Positions 34,536-42,911 of a stretch of DNA of 64,000 bases are shown in pieces; within the stretch, counting starts at the first letter, position 1; each line of letters opens with the position of its first letter. The position numbers were made by a program, and so were the translations under genes. The notes below the pieces were generated by a model, which had not been told where the DNA came from, searched no databases, and was given only the letters and a program-made list of their open reading frames with translations. The stretch is from Thermocaproicibacter sp036260805 (GTDB taxonomy: Bacteria; Bacillota; Clostridia; Oscillospirales; Acutalibacteraceae), in NCBI GenBank assembly GCA_036260805.1, contig DATALZ010000084.1:101109-165108 (forward strand), read 5' to 3'.

Positions 34536-34715
34536 CTATTTCAGTCCGCCGTACCTGTAATTCGTTTCATCCGTTTCCGGAACATAACGGTCCGGCCGGC
34601 AGATCTTATCACTGCCTTTTTCAGGGCGGTGCTGCATGGCTCTGTCTCTGCGGTCAGGCCACTGGTTGACGCGTTCTTCCTGCAAATAATTAACTTTGTT
34701 GCCTAAAAAATTCAT
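34536..34715 (-). CDS. 59-residue protein cotranscribed with aspartase
   Basis: A short gene with an excellent ribosome site (AAGGAGG, eight bases before ATG at 34715) and a clean stop at 34536. It starts 14 bp after the aspartase stop. The product begins MNFLGNKVNYLQEERVNQW and is highly charged, with several Arg-Asp pairs (DRRDRAMQHRPEKG) and a Tyr/Gly-rich tail ending YRYGGLK. No membrane helix; one cysteine. I do not recognise a family. A terminator follows within 165 bp. The site strength and operon position make it a real gene; function unknown. Confidence 0.75.
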   Translation of the reverse strand: MNFLGNKVNYLQEERVNQWPDRRDRAMQHRPEKGSDKICRPDRYVPETDETNYRYGGLK

Positions 34716-34729
34716 AGCAATCCGCCTCC

Positions 34730-36175
34730 TTAAACGGAAATTTTTTCGAGGTTGAAATTCTCAGAACGGAAGTTTTCCGTATGAACCGTAAGTGCCGGCC
34801 CGGTCATCGACGCCGGATTGAGAATATCTTTTAATTTTTCTTCGCTCAGATATCCCTTCTGTGCTGCCAGCTTCATGACCGGAACACCGCTTTTCAGCGA
34901 TTCTTTGGCCAGCTGAGCAGATTTCACATAACCAATATACGGGCAAAGTGCCGTTACGGTGCCAACGCTTTCTTCCAAATGTCTGCGGCAGATCTCACGG
35001 TTCGCGGTTATGCCGGTAACACAGTTGTCGACGAAAGTACTGACCGCGCCTTCCAGGCATTCGACGGATTCAAAAAGTTTGTAGAACAATACGGGTTCGA
35101 ACGCATTCAGTTCCATCTGGCCGGCTTCCGCCGCCATTGTGATTGCCTGGTCGTTCCCGATAATGTTGAAGGCGGCCTGCGAAACGACTTCGGGGATAAC
35201 CGGATTCACCTTGCCCGGCATAATGGACGAGCCGTTCTGCATCGCCGGAAGAGCAATCTCCATAATTCCTGTGCGCGGCCCGCTGGAAAGCAGCCGCAGA
35301 TCATTCGCAATCTTCGAAAGGCTGACCGCGCAGGTTTTCAGCGCTCCGGAAACCGCCACGAATCCGTCAAGGTTCTGGGTTCCGTCGATCATGTCGTCGG
35401 CCTGCCTGAGCCTTATTCCGCTCACCTTTTGCAGGTTGGCCGTAATGTTGTAAAGATATGCGGGCGATGCGTTCAAAGAAGTGCCTACTGCGGTCCCGCC
35501 GAGGTTAATCGTCCGCATTTCGTCCTGCACACGGTTAAGCCTGCCGATATCCCTGCGGACGGCGCCGGCATACGCGGAAAACTCCTGGCCTAGCCGAATG
35601 GGAACCGCGTCCTGCAGTTGTGTGCGCCCCATTTTCAGAACATCGTCAAATTCGTCCGCCTTGTCATCCAAAGCTTCCGCAAGGCGTTCCAGCTGGTGAA
35701 TAGCCCCCGGCATCATTTTTAAAACTGTAAGCTTTCCCGCTGTTGGGAAAACATCATTTGTGGATTGCGACATATTCACGTGGTCGTTTGGGTGAACGAT
35801 GGAATAATCGCCCTTCTCACCTCCGAGCAGTTCAATCGCACGGTTCGCAATGACTTCGTTTGCATTCATATTTGCTGAAGTGCCCGCGCCGCCCTGAATC
35901 GGGTCTACGATGAACTGGCTGTGGAGTTTTCCCGCAATGATTTCATCGCACGCCTTTATAACAGCATTTGCGGCGGATGCTTCCAGATATCCGGCATTGC
36001 GGTTCGTAATGGCCGCTGCCTTCTTAATTTGTGCCAGAGAGATGATAAACGCAGGATTCATTTGCCTGCCTGTTATATGAAAATTATTCTTTGCCCTCAG
36101 GGACTGAACTCCGTAGTAAGCTCCTGCAGGTACGTTCATACTTCCGATTGAATCGGATTCCATTCTTGTCTTCAT
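34730..36175 (-). CDS. aspA: Aspartate ammonia-lyase (aspartase)
   Basis: A 481-residue member of the aspartase/fumarase superfamily, which converts aspartate to fumarate and ammonia. The superfamily signature GSSIMPGKVNP is at about residue 318. Other conserved blocks are GGAGTSANMNANEV (about 98) and HPNDHVNMSQSTND (about 126). The TSANMN and GSSIMPGKVNP context fits aspartase better than fumarase C, but the superfamily is hard to split by eye. The start ATG at 36175 has AAAGGATGG upstream. The small gene at 34536-34715 follows. Confidence 0.88.
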   Translation of the reverse strand: MKTRMESDSIGSMNVPAGAYYGVQSLRAKNNFHITGRQMNPAFIISLAQIKKAAAITNRNAGYLEASAANAVIKACDEIIAGKLHSQFIVDPIQGGAGTSANMNANEVIANRAIELLGGEKGDYSIVHPNDHVNMSQSTNDVFPTAGKLTVLKMMPGAIHQLERLAEALDDKADEFDDVLKMGRTQLQDAVPIRLGQEFSAYAGAVRRDIGRLNRVQDEMRTINLGGTAVGTSLNASPAYLYNITANLQKVSGIRLRQADDMIDGTQNLDGFVAVSGALKTCAVSLSKIANDLRLLSSGPRTGIMEIALPAMQNGSSIMPGKVNPVIPEVVSQAAFNIIGNDQAITMAAEAGQMELNAFEPVLFYKLFESVECLEGAVSTFVDNCVTGITANREICRRHLEESVGTVTALCPYIGYVKSAQLAKESLKSGVPVMKLAAQKGYLSEEKLKDILNPASMTGPALTVHTENFRSENFNLEKISV

Positions 36176-36490
36176 AATTATGACCATCCTTTCACTGTGG
36201 TACTGAAAACACAAAAACCGGGATGAATCCTAATGGAATATCTTCACTTAACACCCTCAAACATGTGTCTCATTTTCTTTCGCTCGTTTTCATACGGGAG
36301 ATAGTAGCACTTTCGGGCAAACGCGTAAAGAGCTTTCGGTGGTTTCCGTTTAACATTTACATTTGGGACGGTTTGCCTTAATCTTTCAAAGCTGATTTGC
36401 CCGCCGCTTTCAAAATAAAAGTTGTCGGAGACTATTATGCAAATACAGACCAAGGGTGGCTTTGCTGTTTTAAGTACCGTTTGCAGAAAA
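36176..36490. other. Gap upstream of aspartase
   Basis: No convincing gene. A minus-strand frame (36244-36453) has protein-like composition with Arg/Lys/Tyr-rich sequence, but it lacks a ribosome site and a normal start, so it may be a relic. No promoter could be assigned to aspA with confidence. Confidence 0.5.
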
Positions 36491-36521
36491 AAATAAAGCA
36501 GGAATTCATCCTGCTTTATTT
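36491..36521. terminator. Isolated terminator-like hairpin
   Basis: A 13-base perfect stem AAATAAAGCAGGA/TCCTGCTTTATTT with a five-base loop. It stands between aspA and the Lrp promoter without an adjacent gene end, so the transcript it ends is not known. It may insulate the promoter at 36678. Confidence 0.65.
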
Positions 36522-36677
36522 AATGAAGTTGTCTTCCGGTAGATTCAGCGTTCATGCCATGCTGTATTTACACAATTAACGATACTTTGAAGCACTCAAA
36601 AGGCAAATTAAATAGTTTCAAATTGAATAAAACAGCATTTTTTGTGTTTAATTTATTCATTATTTTACATCTTACAC

Positions 36678-36706
36678 TTGAAAAACAAAATTGCTGCGGT
36701 TATAAT
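36678..36706 (+). promoter_or_regulatory. Near-consensus sigma-A promoter upstream of the Lrp gene
   Basis: TTGAAA (36678-36683), exactly 17 bases, TATAAT (36701-36706). It is the best housekeeping promoter in the window. The expected start is near 36713, less than 20 bases before a strong terminator hairpin. Confidence 0.85.
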
Positions 36707-36730
36707 AAATAATATAAAATAATAAATGCA

Positions 36731-36770
36731 AAGGGGCATACCAGTTTGATTAACTGGTTTGCCCCTTTTT
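36731..36770 (+). terminator. Terminator/attenuator between promoter and Lrp gene
   Basis: A 16-pair stem with one mismatch (AAGGGGCA, ACCAGTT, five-base loop TGATT, AACTGGT, TGCCCCTT) followed by a T run. It lies between the consensus promoter and the Lrp ribosome site. Read-through would be required for Lrp expression from that promoter; otherwise a roughly 60-nt RNA is made. Confidence 0.85.
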
Positions 36771-36830
36771 CATTTTTTGTTTCACCAATACAAAACGAAA
36801 CAATGTAATTTTATCTGAGGTGATGTTTGA

Positions 36831-37289
36831 ATGGATAAAATCGATGCAACTCTGATTTCTGCTCTGCAAGAAAACGCACGTATTCCGATTAAAACACTAA
36901 CAAAAAAGGTATTCCTGTCTTCGCCTGCGATCTCTGCCAGAATTGAAAAACTGGAGAAACAGGGGCTGATCAGCGGATACCACGCAATGATCAATCAATA
37001 CCAGCTTGGCTACCACATCAAGGCGTTTATCAACCTGGAGATGTCGCCGAATCAAAAGCCGGAATTTTATCCGTTCATCCGGTCCTGCCCAAACGTGGTG
37101 GAATGCAACTGCGTAACCGGCAAATATTCCATGCTGATTAAAGTTGTATACCACAGCACTGTTGAACTGGATGAGTTTATCGGGCAGCTGCAGAAATTCG
37201 GTCCCACGGAAACGCAGATTGTCTTCTCCACACCCGTTGAGGCGCGCGGCGTAAATATCTTCGACAGCCTGAAGCCACAGAATACATAA
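36831..37289 (+). CDS. Lrp/AsnC family transcriptional regulator
   Basis: A 152-residue Lrp/AsnC protein. The N-terminal winged helix-turn-helix (DKIDATLISALQENARIPI, then LSSPAISARIEKLEKQGLISGY) covers about residues 2-50. The ligand-binding RAM domain follows (NLEMSPNQKPEFYPFI, NCVTGKYSMLIKVVYHS). Such regulators respond to amino acids; proximity to aspartase is suggestive, but the genes are divergent and separated by 655 bp. GAGGTGAT precedes the ATG. Confidence 0.92.
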   Translation: MDKIDATLISALQENARIPIKTLTKKVFLSSPAISARIEKLEKQGLISGYHAMINQYQLGYHIKAFINLEMSPNQKPEFYPFIRSCPNVVECNCVTGKYSMLIKVVYHSTVELDEFIGQLQKFGPTETQIVFSTPVEARGVNIFDSLKPQNT

Positions 37290-37293
37290 CGCT

Positions 37294-38880
37294 TTACGGT
37301 TTATGCCGAAATACTCCCCAAAGGAACCAGATACCCAAAACCGCACAGATAAAAAAGCCTACGGCCCCTGCGGTCGGGATGCCGAGAAAACACTTCGGCA
37401 GACTGGAAACACTTAAAATGGAAGACGCAATCAGAAGGCCGCCTTCAATGAGCCCAACGGCAATCCGTTCCGCCATTTTGTCAAGGGCGCGCAGCGGCTG
37501 CTCCGAACCGGTTATTTCAATATTGGTCTTTGTCTGCCCGCGGATGCCCATTTTCAGCAGTTCGGACACCTGCGAAGGGATATGCGGCATCCGGCGCCCA
37601 GACTGGAACAGTGCCATCCACGCCTTCTGCACTTCCTGAGCAGGGTCGAAATAATCGAGCATTCTGCCCGAGAGATGATTCACCATGACCTGCATGACAT
37701 TGATGTCCGGGCTTAGAGTACCCAGCACGCCTTCAATTGTGACCAGACCGCGCCCAAGCATCGAAACGCCCTTCGGCATGGAAATCCCGTTCCGATTTGC
37801 CACTGCGACCACATCGTTGCGGATATCCAGCAGATTCATACTGCCGACGTCGAGCGTTTCATACCGGTTCAGCAGTCCGTCCACATCCGCATAAAGCTGG
37901 GAACGGTCCACACGAGCTGAAGGCTCGCAGAACACCAAAAGCAGATTGCAAAGCTCGTTGACGTCTCCGCGCACCGCAGCATTCAGCGCACTGCGAAAAA
38001 GCTGCTGGTCACGCTGCGTCAGTCGGCCCATCATGCCCATATCAAGCCAGACAATCTGTCCGCCGTGCACCCTCAGGTTCCCCGGGTGCGGGTCAGCATG
38101 GAAAAAGCCGTCGTCCACAATCTGTTTTACATAGTTTTCCGCCAGTTTTACGCCGATTTCGCTTGGGTCATAGCCCTGTTCTTCCAGTGCCTTTACATTG
38201 TCGATTGCAATACCGTCAAGATACTCCATCACAAGAACAGACTGCCCGGAGTAGGCACGTAAAACATGTGGACTGGCAACATAAACGATGCCGGAATTCA
38301 GCTTGCCGAACTGCTCCGCCTGTTTTGCTTCATTCAGAAAATCCATTTCCTGCTGTGCAACAGTCCACATTTCGCTGATAACCTGGTTAAAGTCTACGGC
38401 GTTACCCGTGCCGCCCACAATTTTCAGCAAACCCGAAACGCGGTGAAGCAGAGCAACGTCGCGTTCCATAATGTCATGAATACCGGGGCGGCGGATTTTA
38501 ACGACAACTTTTTCGCCGCTCTTCAACTCCGCATAATGCACCTGAGCAATGGACGCCGATCCAATCGGCCTATGGTCAAACCTTGAAAATACTTCTTCAA
38601 TCGGCTTGCCCAGTTCCTTTTCCACTTCATTAGACGCGTCCTCGAAGCTCATCGGCCTTACATCGGCCCGAAGCCGGCTGAGCTCTTCACAGTATTCCAT
38701 GGGGAGCATGTCCAGCCGCATAGACATAATCTGGCCGAACTTAATAAAGGTAGGCCCCAGGTCTTCAAAAATGGAGCGCAGCTTTTCAGGCGTTATCCCC
38801 TTGACGACCTGGTGCTTCCTTAATACGGCGAAAATTTCTTTCAATCGTTCTCTGGTGCCGGCAGATTTAGATGCCGGCAT
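37294..38880 (-). CDS. UbiB/AarF/ABC1-type protein kinase-like protein
   Basis: A 528-residue UbiB-family atypical kinase. Visible motifs: the KxGQ motif (LGPTFIKFGQIMSMRLDMLP near residue 43), the alanine-rich loop (PIGSASIAQVHYAEL near 105), the invariant Lys (VVVKIRRPG) and the catalytic loop DDGFFHADPHPGNLRV with IVWLDMGMMGRL. Two C-terminal hydrophobic helices (about residues 470-488 and 500-520) anchor it in the membrane. In other bacteria the family supports quinone or lipid metabolism through ATPase activity; here no quinone genes are near. The start at 38880 overlaps the upstream phasin-like gene by 14 bases. Confidence 0.92.
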   Translation of the reverse strand: MPASKSAGTRERLKEIFAVLRKHQVVKGITPEKLRSIFEDLGPTFIKFGQIMSMRLDMLPMEYCEELSRLRADVRPMSFEDASNEVEKELGKPIEEVFSRFDHRPIGSASIAQVHYAELKSGEKVVVKIRRPGIHDIMERDVALLHRVSGLLKIVGGTGNAVDFNQVISEMWTVAQQEMDFLNEAKQAEQFGKLNSGIVYVASPHVLRAYSGQSVLVMEYLDGIAIDNVKALEEQGYDPSEIGVKLAENYVKQIVDDGFFHADPHPGNLRVHGGQIVWLDMGMMGRLTQRDQQLFRSALNAAVRGDVNELCNLLLVFCEPSARVDRSQLYADVDGLLNRYETLDVGSMNLLDIRNDVVAVANRNGISMPKGVSMLGRGLVTIEGVLGTLSPDINVMQVMVNHLSGRMLDYFDPAQEVQKAWMALFQSGRRMPHIPSQVSELLKMGIRGQTKTNIEITGSEQPLRALDKMAERIAVGLIEGGLLIASSILSVSSLPKCFLGIPTAGAVGFFICAVLGIWFLWGVFRHKP

Positions 38881-39199
38881 CTTCCTGCGTCCCTTCCGCC
38901 TGCTTTGCCTCAACTTCCGCTATTTTAGTTTTTACCGCCTGCAGATCCTGCGGGCTCATTTTATCAATTGCTTTTTTCACGCTATCCACGTCTGCGGAAA
39001 CCGTTACATTGACCGTAACGTGCTGCTTGACTTTTTCGCTGACATTGTGCTTAAGTTCCTCATTGAGGACTTTGCCCTGTTCAATGGTCAGCTCACCCTT
39101 TTTAACAAGCTCGTCAATTACCTGTTTTGACTTTTCTGCTGTGACTGCTGCTGCGCCTAAACCTGCAAGAAAAATTTTTTTTGCTTCTTCACCCAACAT
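38867..39199 (-). CDS. Phasin-like helical protein
   Basis: A 110-residue helical protein of the type annotated as polyhydroxyalkanoate granule-associated/phasin-like. It starts LGEEAKKIFLAGLGAAAVTAEKS (amphipathic helix), followed by KSKQVIDELVKKGELTIEQG and a Lys/Glu-rich helical region. Firmicutes often place this directly upstream of a UbiB-like gene, so a shared membrane role is likely; storage-granule binding is unproven. Strong GGGAGGCTG site before the ATG. Confidence 0.8.
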   Translation of the reverse strand: MLGEEAKKIFLAGLGAAAVTAEKSKQVIDELVKKGELTIEQGKVLNEELKHNVSEKVKQHVTVNVTVSADVDSVKKAIDKMSPQDLQAVKTKIAEVEAKQAEGTQEDAGI

Positions 39200-39290
39200 G
39201 GAACATCAGCCTCCCTGTATTTATTTCTGCCATTATTATACATGATTCAAAATTAAATCAAACAGGAATTTGTAAATTTTCTTCTATTCC

Positions 39291-40418
39291 CTAAGCTGTG
39301 TGAAGTTTCTCCTGATCTGCATGTTTTGGTTTTCCCTGAAGCAGACTGACAATTTTGCGATCCACAAAATGGATAACGGAACCCAGAGCGACCGAAAGAG
39401 CAATAACCAGCGCAGAGTAAAGGACGTTGTTCTCCACATGGATGAAATCTGAGTGAAGGCCTTCCAGAAACAGATTCTGAATCAGGTAAACCTCAATGCA
39501 GATACTCCCCAGATACTTCAGGAGCCAGTTGCCGAACCGAATTTTCATAAAGATCAGCAGACAGGCCGCAACAAACAGAATCACGGCGGGCAGCTGGCAG
39601 GAAAGACAAATCCATTTTTCCGGAATTCCGGAGCCTCCCGAAAACTCCGCATAATACGAGTAGCGATTCAACACATAGATGGTTCGGTTAAACATGAGGG
39701 CAAAACCACCTATGGAAACCGGAAGAAGCACCCAATACCACTTTTTCGCAAAGGCCACAACTTTTTTCTCGTATTCGGCAACCAGCATACCGAAAAAAGC
39801 AAGAAAGAATGTGTTGAACCACCATTCGCCCTGCAGCCACCAAGACCCATGTCCTGCAAACAGGCTGACCGTTATGTACACGCAGGAAAACAGCGCCATC
39901 CCCGCAAGAGCCACAGGGATTTTTTTGATTTTCCGGAACAGCAGGTAAAACGCCAAGTAGAAGATTCCAACCGCAACAATATACCACGATTGAGAATTGA
40001 TTAACTGTATCCCGAATAAATTCAATATGATCTCAACCGGCGATAGCTTGTCCGGAACGGCAAAACAAACTAAAAAAATAATATTGATCAGGTAAAAAGG
40101 AACAAGGATGGATATAAACCGCTTTTTCAGAAAGCCATCCAGATAATTCGGTTTTGTCTGCAGGCTTTTCATAACGCCGTATCCCGAAAAGAAAAAGAAG
40201 AAACCTACGCAGAGCACCCCAACGTTTGTCATAATCCACATTTCCTCTGGATCCTTTATCCCCTGAGAAATGTGGTGAATAATGATGGCTATCACCAGAA
40301 AGCCCTGAAATGCCTTCGCGGTAGACAATGAAAGGAAGTCATCGTTGAATTTTTTCTTACCGGCTGATGTTGCGCCGAACAACAAAATAGCAGTCAGGAA
40401 GATATAGAATACAAACAT
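39291..40418 (-). CDS. Acyltransferase 3 family membrane protein
   Basis: A 375-residue integral membrane acyltransferase with about ten hydrophobic helices. The family landmarks are AFQGFLVIAIIIHHISQG near residue 38, with the conserved His pair, and FFFFSGYGVMKSL near 75. A later FLAFFGMLVAEY helix is near 205. Members transfer acetyl or other acyl groups to extracytoplasmic sugars and peptidoglycan. Its proximity to the polysaccharide genes at 41-47 kb is suggestive, but it lies on the opposite strand beyond spoIIID. AAGGAGCTG precedes the ATG. Confidence 0.88.
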   Translation of the reverse strand: MFVFYIFLTAILLFGATSAGKKKFNDDFLSLSTAKAFQGFLVIAIIIHHISQGIKDPEEMWIMTNVGVLCVGFFFFFSGYGVMKSLQTKPNYLDGFLKKRFISILVPFYLINIIFLVCFAVPDKLSPVEIILNLFGIQLINSQSWYIVAVGIFYLAFYLLFRKIKKIPVALAGMALFSCVYITVSLFAGHGSWWLQGEWWFNTFFLAFFGMLVAEYEKKVVAFAKKWYWVLLPVSIGGFALMFNRTIYVLNRYSYYAEFSGGSGIPEKWICLSCQLPAVILFVAACLLIFMKIRFGNWLLKYLGSICIEVYLIQNLFLEGLHSDFIHVENNVLYSALVIALSVALGSVIHFVDRKIVSLLQGKPKHADQEKLHTA

Positions 40419-40515
40419 AGGTTTCAGCTCCTTTTCTGTTCCAATGCTGGCAATTTATGGATATCTTATATTATACAATATTTTTCCTCAAAGAATATAT
40501 ATAAAATGATAGAAA

Positions 40516-40541
40516 AAGCCGTTCCATTTTTGGAACGGCTT
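40516..40541 (-). terminator. Terminator of spoIIID
   Basis: A perfect stem AAGCCGTTCC/GGAACGGCTT with a six-base loop; on the minus strand the stem is followed by TTTTTC. It lies 60 bp past the spoIIID stop. Confidence 0.9.
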
Positions 40542-40601
40542 AAACTTTATGTATTAATTTTACCAAATCGATGTTTCACAGTTCCCCGGCAGCGGTTTCC
40601 C

Positions 40602-40850
40602 TTATGCTTTTTTATATTTCAGTCTTGTCGCAATTCCCCCGCGGATATGCCGCTGCGCCTTATTGTAATCCAGCACAACTTTCACCTTACGGTACAGCTG
40701 CGGATCAATGTATTTCAGTCTTTGTGCAACATCTTTATGTACAGTGCTCTTGCTAACCCCGAACTTCTTGGCCGCGCCGCGCACGGTTGTTTTGTTCTCT
40801 ATAATGTACTCGCCAAGCTCCACGGCACGCTCTTCTACGATGCCTTTCAC
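40602..40850 (-). CDS. spoIIID: Stage III sporulation regulator SpoIIID
   Basis: An 82-residue DNA-binding protein matching SpoIIID, the mother-cell regulator acting with sigma-E and before sigma-K. It shows the helix-turn-helix TTVRGAAKKFGVSKSTVHKDV at about residues 21-41 and the conserved basic tail HIRGGIATRLKYK. The start codon is GTG at 40850 with GGGAGG nine bases upstream. The gene is monocistronic with its own terminator and shows the organism is an endospore former. Confidence 0.97.
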   Translation of the reverse strand: MKGIVEERAVELGEYIIENKTTVRGAAKKFGVSKSTVHKDVAQRLKYIDPQLYRKVKVVLDYNKAQRHIRGGIATRLKYKKA

Positions 40851-40886
40851 TGTTCTGCCGCCTCCCCAAACTCATTGCGATATTCA

Positions 40887-40915
40887 ATCTTATGCAACAG
40901 GGAATATAAAAATGA
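40887..40915 (-). promoter_or_regulatory. Possible sigma-E promoter of spoIIID
   Basis: On the minus strand TCATTTT (40909-40915), 14 bases, CATAAGAT (40887-40894) matches sigma-E -10 CATACAHT at six of eight positions with a plausible -35. SpoIIID is a sigma-E gene in Bacillus. Weak evidence. Confidence 0.4.
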
Positions 40916-40946
40916 CGGTTTGAAAAAAGTATCCTCTGCATTCTTC

Positions 40947-41043
40947 CTAGGTAAACGATGATTAAGTCGTCAGACAGCAATTCGAAGCCGCGAAAATGCT
41001 GGACTGAACGGCTTCTGAATTGCTTTAATCAGCGGTTACCTAG
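40947..41043. repeat. 97-bp long imperfect hairpin element
   Basis: The two halves align as CTAGGTAAxCGxTGATTAA followed by AGCAATTC(A)GAAGCCG; the left half carries nine to ten extra bases between the two blocks. An 18-base loop separates the arms. The structure resembles a miniature inverted-repeat element or a long structured RNA. It sits between spoIIID and the A+T-rich sugar cluster. Confidence 0.7.
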
Positions 41044-41097
41044 AGCAAATTCAGCCAATACTGTTTGGACGAGAATCCCCAAAAGCCGAAAAAGCAT

Positions 41098-41131
41098 CAA
41101 AAAAGCGGGGCAGATATCAAATCCGCCCTGC
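41098..41131 (-). terminator. Orphan minus-strand terminator upstream of the sugar cluster
   Basis: On the minus strand an 11-pair stem (GCAGGGCGGAT, short loop, ATCTGCCCCGC, one mismatch and one wobble) is followed by six T residues. No minus-strand gene lies upstream to be terminated by it; the neighbour is the plus-strand glycosyltransferase. The rest of this 338-bp gap holds the long hairpin element and the spoIIID promoter region, and no gene. Confidence 0.7.
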
Positions 41132-41188
41132 ACCGAATGGGAATAACTGCGTAATATAATTTTATTACACTAAATTATCAAGCTGAGA

Positions 41189-42877
41189 ATGCCGATATAT
41201 AAAACAAATAGTAATGAATGGGGTATTTTTTTGGTAAGAAGTGGAAAATTAGCGGAACAAATATTAAAAATGATAGAAACTCTAAATCAGGCTGCCTGTC
41301 AATTACACGGAATTATTGCAAATGAAAAGGCTGATTGCAATGAATTTATTCAACTAATGATAGAAATGTTGTCAAAAATGGTTTCTCCTTTACAACATTT
41401 GTCATCCGAAGAACCCGCATTAATGGCTCAGCTTATGTGTAAAAATGTGGCGAGTTCATTAATTAATATAATGGCATTGAAAGAAACGGATTCGAAAAAA
41501 GCGTGTAAGAAAATTGAATTTGAATTATTACCTCTAATCAACGAATTGTATGTTGATTTATATTTCTGGGGCTTTTGTTATCCTGACAAGAAAAAGATGT
41601 GGGATTATTACCATAATGATATGTTCCAACTATGCCCACTTCCATATGTGGAAAATGCAGAAAAAAATGAGACCTATCCATATGAGGTCTCCATTGTTGT
41701 TATTGCTTACAATAAATTAGATTATACAAAAAAATGCCTAGAATATTTAAAAAAATACTTTCCAGATCATATCAGCCATGAACTGATATTAGTTAATAAT
41801 GGATCTAACGACGGCACAAAAGAATATTTTGAATCTATACATCCAGATAAACAAATTGACATTCGATATAACACAAAGTGCTTTGCGGCAGTCAGCCGAA
41901 TCATTGAAGGCCGATACATTCTTTTTGTATCCAATGATATTTTAATAACGCCTCATGCAGTTGAAAATATGCTGGCTTGTATTCGGTCGGACGAGTCAAT
42001 TGGATGTGTTGTTCCATCCTGCCCAAATATAGCAAACCTTCAGACAATTCCTTCTAAGTATTCAAATTTGGAAGAACTGATTGTTTTTGCAGAACGAAAC
42101 AATAAAAGTGACCCCTGTCGATGGGAGCAGAGAACACGACTGAATTCACCTGTGTTGCTCGCACGAAGCAATACAAAAGGAGTTTATGCTTTTTTTGGAT
42201 ATTTATATCCTTTTTTCCCGGAGAGATTTCTTGCTTTTACCGATGACTTAATGTCGTTATTATTACGCCGGAATGGATTAAAGTGTATTCTGGCAAAAGA
42301 CGCTTATGTTCATCATTTCGGAAGTATAACAATCCATGATGAGAAAAAGCAACAGATCTACATAGATGGCCGCCGTGAATTTGAAAGGACCTTCGGCATA
42401 GATCCCTGGGGTACCGGCTTTTGCTTTGATCCGACGCTGATGGATGCACTTTCCCCTGAAAACATCGAACCGGTAAATGTTCTGGGCGTAAACTGCGGAA
42501 TAGGAAGCAATCCTCTCAAAATCAAGGAGATTCTACTGGAAAAAAGGCGAAATCAACAGGTTCAGGTGTATAATATATCAGATAAAGTACGATACAGAAA
42601 GGATCTTGAGGGTGTTTCTGACTTGTTCCAGCCGATAGAGAATTGGAACCAAATAGAAAATGTATTTCCGGGTACCCCCTTTTCCTATGTCATTTTGGAA
42701 GACGTGGATCAGCGAAAAGATGCATTTAAAATAATAGGCAAGTTGTTTGCGCACCTATCAGTTGGAGGAAAGATGGCAGTGAAAAGTGATAATATGGTCT
42801 TTCAAAACAGCTTGAAGGGATTATATAAAAAAAATCAGGCTATCAAATCATGGGTTATCGTTGAAAAAGACTGTTAG
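41189..42877 (+). CDS. Family 2 glycosyltransferase with helical N-terminus and methyltransferase-like C-terminus
   Basis: A protein of up to 562 residues. About residues 1-165 are helical and unlike known domains. A GT-A domain spans about 170-400: VSIVVIAYNKLDYTKKCLEYL, ILVNNGSNDGTKEYF, a FVSNDILITPHAV metal-site region (DxD weak), and a later HHFGSITIH. The C-terminal 120 residues resemble a SAM-methyltransferase core (VLGVNCGIGSNPLKIKE for motif I) but lack later motifs, so it may be inactive or structural. Start is uncertain: the ATG at 41189 has a poor ribosome site. It opens the CDP-sugar cluster and probably transfers its product. Confidence 0.82.
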   Translation: MPIYKTNSNEWGIFLVRSGKLAEQILKMIETLNQAACQLHGIIANEKADCNEFIQLMIEMLSKMVSPLQHLSSEEPALMAQLMCKNVASSLINIMALKETDSKKACKKIEFELLPLINELYVDLYFWGFCYPDKKKMWDYYHNDMFQLCPLPYVENAEKNETYPYEVSIVVIAYNKLDYTKKCLEYLKKYFPDHISHELILVNNGSNDGTKEYFESIHPDKQIDIRYNTKCFAAVSRIIEGRYILFVSNDILITPHAVENMLACIRSDESIGCVVPSCPNIANLQTIPSKYSNLEELIVFAERNNKSDPCRWEQRTRLNSPVLLARSNTKGVYAFFGYLYPFFPERFLAFTDDLMSLLLRRNGLKCILAKDAYVHHFGSITIHDEKKQQIYIDGRREFERTFGIDPWGTGFCFDPTLMDALSPENIEPVNVLGVNCGIGSNPLKIKEILLEKRRNQQVQVYNISDKVRYRKDLEGVSDLFQPIENWNQIENVFPGTPFSYVILEDVDQRKDAFKIIGKLFAHLSVGGKMAVKSDNMVFQNSLKGLYKKNQAIKSWVIVEKDC

Positions 42878-42911
42878 TTTGAAATTGTTGAATTTATTGA
42901 GGAGATATTGT

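Noticed and set aside
34346..34669. Plus-strand frame of 107 residues over the aspartase terminator
   Set aside because: It runs antisense through the terminator and the well-supported 59-residue gene, and lacks a ribosome site.
36244..36453. Minus-strand frame of 69 residues between aspA and the Lrp promoter
   Set aside because: Composition is protein-like, but it starts at TTG, has no ribosome site and no family resemblance; it may be a relic.
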